From assembly GCA_963696075.1 (NCBI GenBank), contig CAVOJD010000037.1:27240-91239 (forward strand): DNA of 64,000 nt, read 5' to 3'. Both the position numbers and the translations under genes were made by a program. The notes beneath the pieces are model-generated. The model was not told the origin of the DNA, made no database searches, and was given only the letters and a program-made list of their open reading frames with translations. Below are positions 35,871 to 45,056 of the stretch, piece after piece (the stretch's first letter is position 1; each line of letters starts with the position of its first letter). The DNA is from CAJQQK01 sp963696075. Its GTDB lineage: Bacteria > Pseudomonadota > Alphaproteobacteria > Rhizobiales > Hyphomicrobiaceae.

Positions 35871-36995
35871 TTACACGGTTGCCGGTTGAGCCAGTTCGGC
35901 CTTGATGCGTCCGAGTTCCTGCGCAACGTATTCGACCTGTTCGCGCGTGATCTCAGGGAACATCGGCAACGAAAGGATACGCGGTGCGCTGGCCTCAGTG
36001 CACTGGAAGCGCTGAGCGGGATCGACCAGGCCAGCAAGCGCCGGCTGCTGGTGCAGCGGAACAGGGTAATGGATGCCCGTCCCGATACCGACTTTGCCAA
36101 GCTCGCTCTGGAGTTTCTCGCGGTCATCCGTCTCGATTACGTAGAGGTGGAACACATGCGTCGAACCTGGCCGAACACGCGGCAACTTGACGTCGACATC
36201 TGCAAGAGCTGCGCCATACCACTCGGCAGCCTGCCGGCGCTGTTCGTTCCAGCCATCGAGCCGATCCAGCTTGATCTTCAGGATCGCAGCCTGCATCGAA
36301 TCCAGCCGGCTGTTCCGGCCGACCATGATGTGCTCGTACTTTTTCTTGCTGCCGTGATCGCGCAGCAGAAGGACACGGTCCATGATCGACGCATCGTTCG
36401 ATACCACCGCGCCACCATCACCGTACGCGCCGAGGTTCTTGCCCGGATAGAACGAGAAGCACGCGATATCGCCGAACGAGCCGACCCGCTGGCCGTTATA
36501 CGTCGCACCGTGCGCCTGAGCCGCATCCTCAATGACGAAGAGGCCGCGCCGGCGGGCGATCTCCATGATCGGCACCATGTCGGCTGGCTGGCCATAAAGG
36601 TGCACCGGAATGATCACCTTCGTCCGAGGCGTAATCGCAGCCTCGATCTGTTGCGGATCAATCGTGAACGTCTCCGGGTCCATGTCGACAAACACCGGCT
36701 TCGCACCCACCCGGGCAATCGGCGCAGCCGTCGCAATGAACGAATTGGCCTGCGTGATGACTTCATCACCGGGCCCGACACCGAGCGCGGCCAGCGCCAG
36801 CTCGATCGCATCGGTGCCATTGCCAACGCCAAGCGCAAACTCGGCTTCGCAATAGGCCGCAAACTGGGCTTCGAATTGCTGAAGGACAGGCCCCCCGATG
36901 AACCCGGCGCTTTCCATCACCTGATGGACGGCCGGCTCCACCTCGTGCTTGATCGATTGGAATTGTGCCTTGAGGTCGACAAATGGAACGTTCAC
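35871..36995 (-). CDS. DegT/DnrJ/EryC1 sugar aminotransferase (WbpE-like)
   Basis: The 374-residue PLP enzyme puts an amino group on a keto-sugar nucleotide. The family pattern is complete: NVPFVDLKAQFQSIKHEVE at the N-terminus, GVGNGTDAIELALAAL, VFVDMDPETFTIDP, VIEDAAQAHGA with the PLP-binding aspartate, CFSFYPGKNLGAYGDGGAV with the Schiff-base lysine, and RNSRLDSMQAAIL. GTG 36995 behind AGGAG is preferred to an ATG six codons upstream. It lies 41 bases before the acyltransferase gene and 70 after the sugar transferase gene. With the WbpB-like oxidoreductase it matches the route to 2,3-diamino sugars. A UDP-GlcNAc 6-dehydrogenase (WbpA) is not in the window. Confidence 0.92.
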   Translation of the reverse strand: MNVPFVDLKAQFQSIKHEVEPAVHQVMESAGFIGGPVLQQFEAQFAAYCEAEFALGVGNGTDAIELALAALGVGPGDEVITQANSFIATAAPIARVGAKPVFVDMDPETFTIDPQQIEAAITPRTKVIIPVHLYGQPADMVPIMEIARRRGLFVIEDAAQAHGATYNGQRVGSFGDIACFSFYPGKNLGAYGDGGAVVSNDASIMDRVLLLRDHGSKKKYEHIMVGRNSRLDSMQAAILKIKLDRLDGWNEQRRQAAEWYGAALADVDVKLPRVRPGSTHVFHLYVIETDDREKLQSELGKVGIGTGIHYPVPLHQQPALAGLVDPAQRFQCTEASAPRILSLPMFPEITREQVEYVAQELGRIKAELAQPATV

Positions 36996-37064
36996 GCTGA
37001 TGCTCCTACTCATAACTCTTTGTATCTGGTTCCAACGACCGACTGGTCCGTCCCGCGTCCGCCC

Positions 37065-37727
37065 TCAGCGAGCCCCAAGACCCTTGAACACAATCGGGAA
37101 TGTCTGAAGAATGAGTTTAACGTCATTCCAGAAGCTGCACGTTCGTGCGTACTCGACATCGAGATGCAAGATCTCGTCCATGTTCGCCCGCCCGCGGCTC
37201 TTGACCTGGGCAAGTCCCGTAATCCCCGGCCGGACCAGATGGCGCTCGTGCTGCCAGTCCTGGAAATGTTCCAGTTCGTAAGGGATCATCGGACGCGGCC
37301 CGACAAGGCTCATCTCACCGCGCAGCACATTGACGAGCTGCGGCAATTCATCGAGGCTGGTCCGCCGCAGGAAAGCGCCGAGCCGGGTGACCCGAGGATC
37401 GGTGGTCAACTTGAAGGGTGATTTCGGATCATCTGAAATCGCTTCCCCCGCAAACACTTTCTCGATCGCCTTGCGATGAATCGCATCATCAGCCCGATCC
37501 GACATCGAGCGGAATTTTAGCAGCGTGAACGGTTCTTCGTGCCGCCCAACGCGGGTCTGCCGGAACAAGGCAGGCCCGCGACTGTCGAGTCGCACAGCAA
37601 TCGCAATCAACACCAGCAACGGCGAAAGCACGACCAGCGCGATCGCGCTGACGACGACGTCCGTCGAGCGCTTCAGGAAACCGCCCGCGATTTCGCGCGG
37701 CTGCAGCTCCGCAGTGGAGTAGGCCAT
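37065..37727 (-). CDS. Priming sugar-phosphate transferase (bacterial sugar transferase family)
   Basis: The 220-residue protein is a monotopic initiating transferase that moves a sugar phosphate to undecaprenyl phosphate. It has one N-terminal hydrophobic hairpin (DVVVSAIALVVLSPLLVLIA) and the conserved catalytic part LFRQTRVGRHEEPFTLLKFR, LRRTSLDELPQLVNVLRGEM, SLVGPRPMIP and VRPGITGLAQVKSRGR. Its length matches the small PglC-like core without the extra N-terminal helices of WcaJ. It sits three bases after the oxidoreductase gene, so the two are translated together. It starts repeat-unit assembly in this locus. Confidence 0.93.
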   Translation of the reverse strand: MAYSTAELQPREIAGGFLKRSTDVVVSAIALVVLSPLLVLIAIAVRLDSRGPALFRQTRVGRHEEPFTLLKFRSMSDRADDAIHRKAIEKVFAGEAISDDPKSPFKLTTDPRVTRLGAFLRRTSLDELPQLVNVLRGEMSLVGPRPMIPYELEHFQDWQHERHLVRPGITGLAQVKSRGRANMDEILHLDVEYARTCSFWNDVKLILQTFPIVFKGLGAR

Positions 37728-37730
37728 AAA

Positions 37731-38804
37731 CTAGTGTCCGGTTGCGACGGTCTGAGCTGCAGGACTTTTGTCCTTCTTCGGGAAGACATGCGTAAAACCG
37801 CCCGTCTTCGGCTGGTTCTCGATCGCCTTTGAGATCCGCTCGAGAGCCTCGACCACGCGCCAGCCGACCCGGCCATTGGTACGCGGCGTCTGCCCCGTGC
37901 GGATGGCGTTGGCGAAATCCAGAACTTCCAGCTGAAGCGGTTCGCCCTGCTCAAGCTCCGGCACATACGTGTCGCCGTTATGATAGGCCGACTGGAAATC
38001 AGCGAAGTTGTCACCCACGGCAACCGGCTTGAAGCGCTTATCGAAGACCTTGATCTTCTCGACCGCCTGGCTGTCGTCGAATACCAGCATGCCTTCGCTA
38101 CCGACCACCGTGAAGGTCCGAACCTTCACCGGATCAAGCCACGAGACATGAATGTGTGCTGTCGCGCCATTGGTCAGGCCAAGTTGCGCATAGACGACGT
38201 CTTCCGTCGTCGGCAGAACGTGCCGGCAACCCCATGCATCCGCCGTTTCGACCTCCGTGTCGAGGACACGGAAGATGATTGACAGGTCATGCGGCGCCAG
38301 ATCCCACAGCACGTTGGTGTCGCGCTGATAGAGGCCGAGGTTCAGCCGCTGCGAATTGACGTAGTAGATCTCACCGATCCCACCGCCCTGGATGATCTCG
38401 CGCATCTTCTCGACGGCCGGATGATACTCGAACGTATGTCCGACCATCAGCGTCTTGCCGACCTTCTCCGCGAGTTCGATCAGCTCCAGGCATTCCGCAG
38501 CCGATGTCGCCAGCGGCTTTTCAACCAGCACATGCTTGCCAGCGAGCAGCGCCGCCTTCGCGAGCTTGTAATGCGTGGAGATCGGCGTCGCGATGATGAT
38601 ACCTTCAGCATCACTCTCAAGCGCCGTCTCGAACTCCTGCGCAACCGGAACGCCAGGGTACTGTTTGGCGATATAGTCGAGCCGCTCCTGATGGAAATCG
38701 ACGGCGAGCGTCGCCTCCAACTGAGGCGACTGATGAGCGATTCGGATGTGTTTGGACCCCCAAAACCCGCACCCGACTACAGCAATACGCACCGAATCCT
38801 GCAC
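37731..38804 (-). CDS. Gfo/Idh/MocA family oxidoreductase (WbpB-like)
   Basis: The 357-residue NAD(P)-dependent enzyme has a Rossmann start RIAVVGCGFWGSKHIRIA, ATPISTHYKLAKAALLAGKH and the signature VEKPLA with the catalytic lysine. LWDLAPHDLSII holds the conserved active-site aspartate/histidine. The WGSKHIRI and later NLGLYQRDTNVLWDL patterns are typical of WbpB/WlbA-type oxidases of the 3-position of UDP-GlcNAcA. GTG 38804 behind AGGAG with six bases is the likely start. A TTG seven codons upstream is also in frame. The enzyme supplies the 3-keto substrate for the aminotransferase at 35871. Confidence 0.9.
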   Translation of the reverse strand: MQDSVRIAVVGCGFWGSKHIRIAHQSPQLEATLAVDFHQERLDYIAKQYPGVPVAQEFETALESDAEGIIIATPISTHYKLAKAALLAGKHVLVEKPLATSAAECLELIELAEKVGKTLMVGHTFEYHPAVEKMREIIQGGGIGEIYYVNSQRLNLGLYQRDTNVLWDLAPHDLSIIFRVLDTEVETADAWGCRHVLPTTEDVVYAQLGLTNGATAHIHVSWLDPVKVRTFTVVGSEGMLVFDDSQAVEKIKVFDKRFKPVAVGDNFADFQSAYHNGDTYVPELEQGEPLQLEVLDFANAIRTGQTPRTNGRVGWRVVEALERISKAIENQPKTGGFTHVFPKKDKSPAAQTVATGH

Positions 38805-39378
38805 TCTAAACTCCTGTCCACTCAACGTCGCACCGAAATTCAGCCGCGCGGCATAACCTGCGACTGGAAAGTCCGGAGTTATAGACGGGGTTACCGACTA
38901 GGACTCGCGGACGAGCTTAATTGTTTCTTACCCAGCTACCGCAAACGATCACAGGGCTCTTTCGATGAAAGACATTCCGCGTTTCGTTCACGTCGCTACG
39001 AAAAAGCAACCAAATTGCTTCCAGCACCCCCAAGCACAACTCGGGCCAGCGCCACCCCCCTGCCTCTGGTTGCCATCGTTCCAGAACGAGACAGCAATAA
39101 GGGATTGATTACACTTACGAACATTCGCGCCGCGCACGCAACGATTAAAATGTCGCCCCCGGCCTTATGCTCAGTTAACCTTAATCGCCTGACCACTCAG
39201 TACTTCCCAATCATTGACGGCAAAAAACAAGATAACAAAATTTTTCCCGTATCGATCTGAGCCTTTACGAAAAAATCCAAACAACTTGATCGCGGCAACA
39301 ACGACTCTTATAAGACCTGAACAGTAGTTTTACGCTCCGGCGCTTTTGACGCAGCCGAGTTTTGAGGTTCCAAAAGAC
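38805..39378. other. A+T-rich divergent intergenic region of the polysaccharide locus
   Basis: This 574-base stretch separates the minus-strand sugar genes from the plus-strand glycosyltransferase. It is clearly richer in A+T than its neighbours, especially 39110-39320, and should carry both promoters. A plus-strand frame runs across much of it from inside the oxidoreductase gene but is antisense there and unlike a protein. No operator or RNA element was recognised. Confidence 0.5.
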
Positions 39379-40302
39379 ATGGATGTGACACGCTCGTACG
39401 TCGTCATTACGCCTGCGCGCAACGAAGAAGCGCATATCGAGCGATTGATCCTAAGCGTCGTCGCCCAAACCGTCCGACCGCGGCGTTATGTCATCGTCAG
39501 CGACGGCTCAACCGACCGCACCGATGAGATCGTCCAACGTTATGCCGATGAGCATGACTTCATCACGTTCGTCCGCGCCGGCGACGAGGCCGGAGCCGGC
39601 AAGAACTTCGGCTCGAAAGTGCTCGCCTTCAACGCCGGCTATCGCAAGCTCGACAGTCTCGCCTATGATTTCATCGGCAATCTAGACGCCGACGTGTCCT
39701 TCGGTCCCGACTATTTCGAGACTCTGATGTCGCGTTTCGATGCAGATCCCGATCTCGGGCTCGCAGGCGGCGACATTCATGAGATGATCGGCGGCGAAGC
39801 ACGCGCAAGATCCGCGGCCAAGGACAGCATTTGTGGCGCAGTCCAACTCTTCCGCCGCGCCTGCTTCGAGGAGATCGGCGGCTATCGTGCCTTACCGCGG
39901 GGCGGCATCGATGCCGCAGCCGAAATCATGGCGCGCATGAAGGGTTGGCGCGTGCGGGTACAAGAAGACCTGCCCGTGATTGCACACCGTCCCGTCATGA
40001 CGGGTAACAAGGGCCCTCTTGGTACACGCTTCAACAAGGGTGTCCAGAACCAGTACCTTGGCTATCACCCCCTCTTCCATCTCGCCGTCTCCGCCAAGCA
40101 CATCCTCCAGCCGCCCTACCTGACGGGCGGCCTGTGGATGCTCGCCGGTTACGTCTCATCCGCGCTACGCGGCACACCCCATGCGGTGCCCCCTGAAGTG
40201 GTCGACTACCTGCGCCGTGAACAACTCGCCAGGCTGCATCTCGGCGCACGCCCCAAAGCGGCGCGCAGCAGCCAGGAACCGGCACTACATCGGCCTTCTT
40301 GA
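39379..40302 (+). CDS. Glycosyltransferase family 2 protein
   Basis: The 307-residue product has the GT2 (GT-A) pattern: YVVITPARNEEAHIERLILS, VIVSDGSTDRTDEIV with the nucleotide-binding aspartate, FIGNLDADVSF with the metal-binding DxD, and FEEIGGYRALPRGGIDAAAE with the acceptor loop. A hydrophobic YLTGGLWMLAGYV segment near the C-terminus may anchor it to the membrane. ATG 39379 is preferred. A TTG at 39346 is in frame. It is transcribed away from the sugar-nucleotide genes and convergent with the next glycosyltransferase. It probably adds one residue of the repeat unit. Confidence 0.88.
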   Translation: MDVTRSYVVITPARNEEAHIERLILSVVAQTVRPRRYVIVSDGSTDRTDEIVQRYADEHDFITFVRAGDEAGAGKNFGSKVLAFNAGYRKLDSLAYDFIGNLDADVSFGPDYFETLMSRFDADPDLGLAGGDIHEMIGGEARARSAAKDSICGAVQLFRRACFEEIGGYRALPRGGIDAAAEIMARMKGWRVRVQEDLPVIAHRPVMTGNKGPLGTRFNKGVQNQYLGYHPLFHLAVSAKHILQPPYLTGGLWMLAGYVSSALRGTPHAVPPEVVDYLRREQLARLHLGARPKAARSSQEPALHRPS

Positions 40303-40474
40303 GCGATCGGCTGGCAACGCCGGTGCGGGAGCAGGGCGGCCGCTCGACACCTCGCAAAAGATCACGCAGACTGTCGACACGCCTCAAGACAAGCGATGAA
40401 CTGAAATATAAAAATCAGCGAGTTACAGAGACTGGATAACGTGCCAATGGAAAGTTGCGTAACCAGGATCGCCC

Positions 40475-41560
40475 TCAGGCGTTCTTGATGATCCGCGCAA
40501 TTTTTTCACATTGGCTGCCCCAGGAATGGGCCGCGAAGAACCGCCGCCGCTTCTCGACCAAGGCCAGACGGTCCTCCGCCGATCGCGCCCGGTCAACCGC
40601 AGCCAACATGTCGCCCGTCCCGGCAAACGTGTCCACCATCCCCTCCTGCGCCAGATCACGGAATGACCCGACGTCCGGACCGACGATCGCCGCCGCGCTG
40701 TTGAGTGATGTCATCAACGCACCTGAACTCAGGATCGACTGCGCGCTGTAGGGAAACAGGATGACCCGCGCCCCATTCTGCGCAGCCATCAAAGCATCAT
40801 CCGGCACAATTTCATTACGGATCTCGACGCTCGGCGGGCTGGCTTCGAGACACGCCTGATAGTAGGCCTCGTCGGCGAACCGTCCCCACACGAGCACGCG
40901 CAGCCGATCCTTGTGATCACTCCCGGCAAGCAGTTCCAAAAACTCCCGGATGCCCTTGTAGGGATGCATGCTGCCCCAGATCAGAACGTCCCATTCCGGC
41001 TCCGGCACCGCGCCCGTATCGACCCCGAACGCGTCCACGGGATGGTGCACGAAATGCGTCTTCCCCTCGGCGCGACGATCAATCTGGCGCGCATAATCCA
41101 CGCCCTCCCGGGCATGCGTAATGATCACGTCGGCATGCCGGACAAGCGCTCGCATGAGCGCCCCCTTCGCCCATGCATTGGCCTTCGAGTGAGATATCTT
41201 GTTGTGCAGCACCCAGACGACTTTAAGACCCAGCGCCTTGCGCGTGATCAAAAGCAAATAGACAAGCATCGATTGAAAATAACCGCCCCGTCGGTCAGGA
41301 ACGTTTTCGACCCAATTAAATAGGACAATATCGCATTGAAAAACATAACGATATAAATCAATAATTCCGTTACTGGAGGGACTTTCAGCATTAACTATGT
41401 TATATTCCTGACCAAGCCCCGACATCAAATTTTCAACATACGGGTTAAGCGATTTACCCTTTGCCGAGTGGGGGTAACAATAAAGCTTCGGCCTGGACGC
41501 GCCATGAGACCTGTGCCCGTTGCGGGGCCGCTGCGGCGCCTGCTCCTCGTCCTTCGCCAA
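40475..41560 (-). CDS. Glycosyltransferase (GT4/GT-B type)
   Basis: A GT-B protein of about 361 residues starting with RPKLYCYPHSAKGKSLNPYV. VVWVLHNKISHSKANAW and VIITHAREGVDYARQI belong to the acceptor domain, and WDVLIWGSMHPYKGIREFLE and ILFPYSAQSILSSGALM to the donor domain. TTG 41560 is chosen because GGAGG lies seven bases upstream. The frame stays open to 41740, with an ATG at 41614 as another option, but that part is not protein-like. Bases 41300-41470 are much richer in A+T than the rest of the gene. It is the last gene of the polysaccharide locus seen here. Confidence 0.82.
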   Translation of the reverse strand: MAKDEEQAPQRPRNGHRSHGASRPKLYCYPHSAKGKSLNPYVENLMSGLGQEYNIVNAESPSSNGIIDLYRYVFQCDIVLFNWVENVPDRRGGYFQSMLVYLLLITRKALGLKVVWVLHNKISHSKANAWAKGALMRALVRHADVIITHAREGVDYARQIDRRAEGKTHFVHHPVDAFGVDTGAVPEPEWDVLIWGSMHPYKGIREFLELLAGSDHKDRLRVLVWGRFADEAYYQACLEASPPSVEIRNEIVPDDALMAAQNGARVILFPYSAQSILSSGALMTSLNSAAAIVGPDVGSFRDLAQEGMVDTFAGTGDMLAAVDRARSAEDRLALVEKRRRFFAAHSWGSQCEKIARIIKNA

Positions 41561-41969
41561 AACCGACCCTCCATCACACCCTAAAGCTCTGAAAAACATA
41601 CATTTACCCGGCATGACGCCACGCCCGCGAGAGACCTTATGACGCATGCTGATCTCCAGCCGACGAAGCCCGGCCATAGCCAGCAGATACAGGTTCCCTG
41701 CCAGTTTCACGAGGCGCCCGCCTCTGAACCGAGACAACACTTAACGCGCAATAACCCACGACGCCGCAAATACGCCAGCCAACACCAATCGCGCTGGACA
41801 GACCGGCTGGCTGCAGCTGGCCGCGCATCAGCCTCGAAGCGTTCGCAAAGCGCCGTCGCCACGTTGTTTACCGTGTGCTAGGGAGAGGCATCCAGGGCGT
41901 CTGATCCGACGCGAACCCGTCTCACTGACGCCCCATCCAAAGCAGTTGAAATTCTAGCGGAAGATTGAC
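41561..41969. other. Divergent intergenic region, no gene supported
   Basis: This interval holds the probable promoter of the aldehyde dehydrogenase gene on the plus strand and of the glycosyltransferase on the minus strand. If the glycosyltransferase starts upstream of 41560, its coding part would extend into it. No repeat or known regulatory motif was seen. Confidence 0.4.
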
Positions 41970-43397
41970 ATGACCGTGCACGCTAACCTGATCGCTGGCG
42001 AGTGGACCCAATCGGACGACGTCGCCAAGAACATCAATCCCTCGAACACCTCCGAAGTCATCGGCGAATATGCCCGCGCCGCTGCAGGCGCCGTCGATAA
42101 AGCTGTCGCCGCCGCCAAATCGGCCCAACCCGCGTGGGCCGCCGCCTCTCCGCAGGTGCGTCACGATGTGCTCGAAAGCGTCGGCGCCCAGATCATGGCC
42201 CGCAAGGACGAACTCGGCCGCCTTCTCTCACGCGAGGAAGGCAAAACCCTGGCTGAAGGCATCGGCGAGACGATCCGCGCCGCCCAGATCTTCAAGTTCT
42301 TCGCAGGTGAGACGCTGCGCAACGCCGGTGACAAGCTCGCCTCCGTCCGTCCCGGCGTCGAAGTCGACATCGAGCGCGAAGCCGTCGGCGTGATCGGCAT
42401 GATCACGCCGTGGAACTTCCCCATCGCCATTCCGGCCTGGAAAATTGCCCCCGCGCTTTGTTATGGCAACGCCGTCGTCATCAAGCCCGCCGATCTCGTC
42501 CCCGGCTGCGCCTGGGAAATCGCGAAGATGCTTGACGAGGCCGGCTGCCCCTCGGGCGTCTTCAATCTGGTCATGGGCCGTGGCTCAACGGTCGGCCAGC
42601 GCCTTGTCGAACACCCCGACGTCGATGCGATTTCCTTCACCGGCTCCGTCCCGACCGGCCGCAGCATCGCCGTCAAATGCGCTGAAACCCACAAGCGTGT
42701 CCAACTCGAGATGGGCGGCAAAAACCCGATGGTCGTCCTCGACGACGCGGATCTGGACATCGCGGTATCGGCCGCAATCAATGGCGCATTCTTCTCCACC
42801 GGCCAGCGCTGCACCGCATCAAGCCGCCTGATCGTGACGCAGAAGATCCATGACGCCTTCGTCGAGAAGCTCACGAACGACACCAAGGCCCTGAAGGTCG
42901 GCGACGCCCTCGACGCAACCACCCAGATCGGCCCCGTCGTTGATCAGTCCCAACTCGAGCAGAACCTGTCCTACGTCAATCTCGCCCGGGAAGAGGGCTG
43001 TGAAGTGATCGGTGGCGAACGTCTCGATGGCCCCGGCTACTTCCAGGCCCCTGCAATCTTTGTCGGCGCAAACAACACCATGCGCTCCAGCCGTGAGGAA
43101 ATCTTTGGCCCCTGCGCGTCGATCATCAAGGTTGCCGACTATGACGAGGCACTCACTGTCGCCAACGACACCGAATTCGGCCTCTCCTCGGGCATTTGCA
43201 CGACGTCACTGAAGCATGCGTCCCACTTCCGCAAGAACGCCAAGGCCGGCATGGTCATGATTAATCTGCCGACCGCCGGCGTCGACTATCACGTGCCATT
43301 TGGCGGTCGCAAAGGCTCCTCCTACGGCCCCCGTGAACAGGGCCGCTATGCCGCCGAGTTCTACACGACGGTCAAGACGACCTACATCCTGCCTTGA
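41970..43397 (+). CDS. NAD(P)-dependent aldehyde dehydrogenase (ketoglutarate semialdehyde type)
   Basis: The 475-residue enzyme has the full ALDH pattern: GMITPWNFPIAIPAWKIAPAL with the catalytic-site asparagine, VIKPADLVP, ISFTGSVPTGRSIAVKCAET, LEMGGKNPMVVLDDADLD with the general-base glutamate, FFSTGQRCTASSR with the nucleophilic cysteine, and EEIFGPCASIIKV. The C-terminal PTAGVDYHVPFGGRKGSSYG is characteristic of the 2,5-dioxovalerate (alpha-ketoglutarate semialdehyde) dehydrogenase branch that works in sugar-acid and hydroxyproline breakdown. No other enzyme of such a pathway lies beside it, so the substrate is an inference. Confidence 0.88.
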   Translation: MTVHANLIAGEWTQSDDVAKNINPSNTSEVIGEYARAAAGAVDKAVAAAKSAQPAWAAASPQVRHDVLESVGAQIMARKDELGRLLSREEGKTLAEGIGETIRAAQIFKFFAGETLRNAGDKLASVRPGVEVDIEREAVGVIGMITPWNFPIAIPAWKIAPALCYGNAVVIKPADLVPGCAWEIAKMLDEAGCPSGVFNLVMGRGSTVGQRLVEHPDVDAISFTGSVPTGRSIAVKCAETHKRVQLEMGGKNPMVVLDDADLDIAVSAAINGAFFSTGQRCTASSRLIVTQKIHDAFVEKLTNDTKALKVGDALDATTQIGPVVDQSQLEQNLSYVNLAREEGCEVIGGERLDGPGYFQAPAIFVGANNTMRSSREEIFGPCASIIKVADYDEALTVANDTEFGLSSGICTTSLKHASHFRKNAKAGMVMINLPTAGVDYHVPFGGRKGSSYGPREQGRYAAEFYTTVKTTYILP

Positions 43398-43451
43398 ATA
43401 TGAAAGGCCGAACGAGCTGACCGCGATGCAATCGCTCACACCGTAAGCAGC

Positions 43452-43479
43452 CCCGGGGAAGGCCCTCGCCTTCCTCGGG
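43452..43479. terminator. Bidirectional stem-loop between convergent genes
   Basis: CCCGGGGAAGGC (43452-43463) pairs with GCCTTCCTCGGG (43468-43479), with one G-T wobble and a 4-base loop. It lies between the stops of the aldehyde dehydrogenase gene (plus) and the lipoprotein gene (minus). There is no T-run on either side. Confidence 0.55.
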
Positions 43480-43505
43480 ATAATCGGTGCAAGACACCCT
43501 GACCC

Positions 43506-44744
43506 TCAGCCGTTTGACCCCATCCGCCGCTGCCATTCGCGCCGACAGTCCTCCTCGGGCACGCCAAGCCGGTCGCGGCAGCTCTCCATGAACGCATCCT
43601 CTTCGAACCGCTGACGTTCTGGATCGAGGCTCCTTGCCGGCGCTGCAACCGATACCGACTGAGCCGGATCGGGCGGCAGATAAACCGGCTGGCCGTTCTG
43701 GTTGACCCCGACTTGGCGCAGTTGCAGTTCGCGTTCGCGCAGTTGGTTGGCTTTTTCCCGCGCCGCGATCTCGCGTTCCCTGAGATCGTTCCGGCGCTCG
43801 GCCTGCCCCACCTGCAGCCCCGGGATCTGGACGATCGTGCTCACGACAACGGACGGGATCGACATGAAGCCCAGAACCTCACTCGGCTTCTTCATCGAAT
43901 ATTTGACCAGCACACCGTTGTCGAAATCAAGCTGCGCCTCCGACGTGATGAAGGCACCCCGGTCAACCTTGATCCGGAGCAACTCGGCCTGGTTCTCGAA
44001 CGCTTCCCAGCCCGCCCAGATCGGCCGCCAACGGTTCTTCGTGCGCTCAAATACGATCAGCTTGTGATGGATCGGCTTGCGATAGAAGAAGCCGGAAGCT
44101 TCGCGCGGCAGGGCAATCTCGATCGGCTGTCCCCGCCGCGGCTCCTCACGCTCCTTTGCCACCCGGTAATAACATGAGCCCGGCACCAGCTCGTCATTGC
44201 GGTCGAACACGGCCAGACAATAGCCCTGCCGGTGCATCAGCTTGTTCTTGTATTCGAAGTCTTGCGGATCAAACGGGTCGAACTGGACTGTCAGCACCGT
44301 TTCCGGCCGCATCCCACCGGGCGCAAAGCCGCGAATGCTGGTCCGCGGCACACCGCCGATGCTGGTCATGATGATCTTGGCGAGCGACTCCACAATCGCA
44401 GCCGTCTCATCGCGGGAATGCGCCTTGACCTGCTTCAGGTAACCTTTCGGCGTGGTTTCGATGACCAGGTCATCGCTGTGCATCGAACTGTGGTTGTAAT
44501 GCACTTTGAAGTGCGCGGCGCGCTCCGGCACGCTCTCCTTGGCAAGCTGGATGATGCGTTCACCGCCCGCCCGCTTGATCTCAACCGATAGCAGTGTCTT
44601 CGGCACGTAATAGGATTGCGTGAGCCCGCCTGCGTTCTCCGGCTGCCCGTCGTCCCCATAGTGCAGGGAATCGAACGTCGTCGCAGCGCACGCACTGACC
44701 AGCATGCCGGCCGAAATCAATGCCGCGAGCCTGACCAGGTACAT
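43506..44744 (-). CDS. Lipoprotein of unknown function
   Basis: ATG 44744, behind GAGGG, gives a 412-residue protein. It begins YLVRLAALISAGMLVSACAA, a signal peptide with lipobox VSAC, so it is probably anchored to a membrane by lipid. The middle part is a mixed, strand-rich domain with no recognised family (QFDPFDPQDFEYKNKLMHRQ, HHKLIVFERTKNRWRPIWAG). Residues around 320-355 are a charged coiled coil rich in RERE. The end, ESCRDRLGVPEEDCRREWQR, has two cysteines that could form a disulphide. It is convergent with the aldehyde dehydrogenase gene. Nothing nearby suggests a role. Confidence 0.75.
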   Translation of the reverse strand: MYLVRLAALISAGMLVSACAATTFDSLHYGDDGQPENAGGLTQSYYVPKTLLSVEIKRAGGERIIQLAKESVPERAAHFKVHYNHSSMHSDDLVIETTPKGYLKQVKAHSRDETAAIVESLAKIIMTSIGGVPRTSIRGFAPGGMRPETVLTVQFDPFDPQDFEYKNKLMHRQGYCLAVFDRNDELVPGSCYYRVAKEREEPRRGQPIEIALPREASGFFYRKPIHHKLIVFERTKNRWRPIWAGWEAFENQAELLRIKVDRGAFITSEAQLDFDNGVLVKYSMKKPSEVLGFMSIPSVVVSTIVQIPGLQVGQAERRNDLREREIAAREKANQLRERELQLRQVGVNQNGQPVYLPPDPAQSVSVAAPARSLDPERQRFEEDAFMESCRDRLGVPEEDCRREWQRRMGSNG

Positions 44745-45056
44745 GTACGCGCCCTCAAATGAAACATCACAGGCGCCCGTCCCTGCCAAGGACACCCGTT
44801 GAACAACAGCGCGGATCACACACCCGGCAGGCGCGCGATGCGGCTTTTCCGCTCCCTGGCTTCATCGGACAACGCCCAGCGAACGCTGACGCTAAACCCG
44901 TCCCACCCGCGCATCAACGAACGGAAAGGACACGTGTGAGAATGCCAGCAAGGTGTTGCAACTCGGTGCCAAACTGTGGCTCGATGGCTTCCCCAACTGT
45001 CGCCCGCACCCGCCGGCGCGCCCAAACCCGGCATCACGCCGGCCGCGCACAGCCCA
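44745..45056. other. Intergenic region, no gene supported
   Basis: This 312-base stretch separates two minus-strand genes and should carry the lipoprotein promoter. Overlapping GC-rich frames cross it in several directions without ribosome sites. The 25 codons directly upstream of the lipoprotein start begin with RAVVQRVS, which recalls the start of D-aminoacyl-tRNA deacylases, but nothing else of that protein follows. Confidence 0.4.

Noticed and set aside
35886..37421. Plus-strand open frame of 511 codons
   Set aside because: It is antisense to the aminotransferase and priming transferase genes, which are clear family members; its composition is that of a shadow frame.
38289..39260. Plus-strand open frame running from the oxidoreductase into the intergenic region
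   Set aside because: Two thirds of it is antisense to the Gfo/Idh/MocA gene, and the remainder is A+T-rich promoter DNA with no protein-like features.
44745..44819. RAVVQRVS at the start of the frame upstream of the lipoprotein, like the N-terminus of D-aminoacyl-tRNA deacylase
   Set aside because: Only eight residues match, no other part of that enzyme is found in any frame nearby, and the lipoprotein start at 44744 has its own ribosome site and signal peptide; probably chance.
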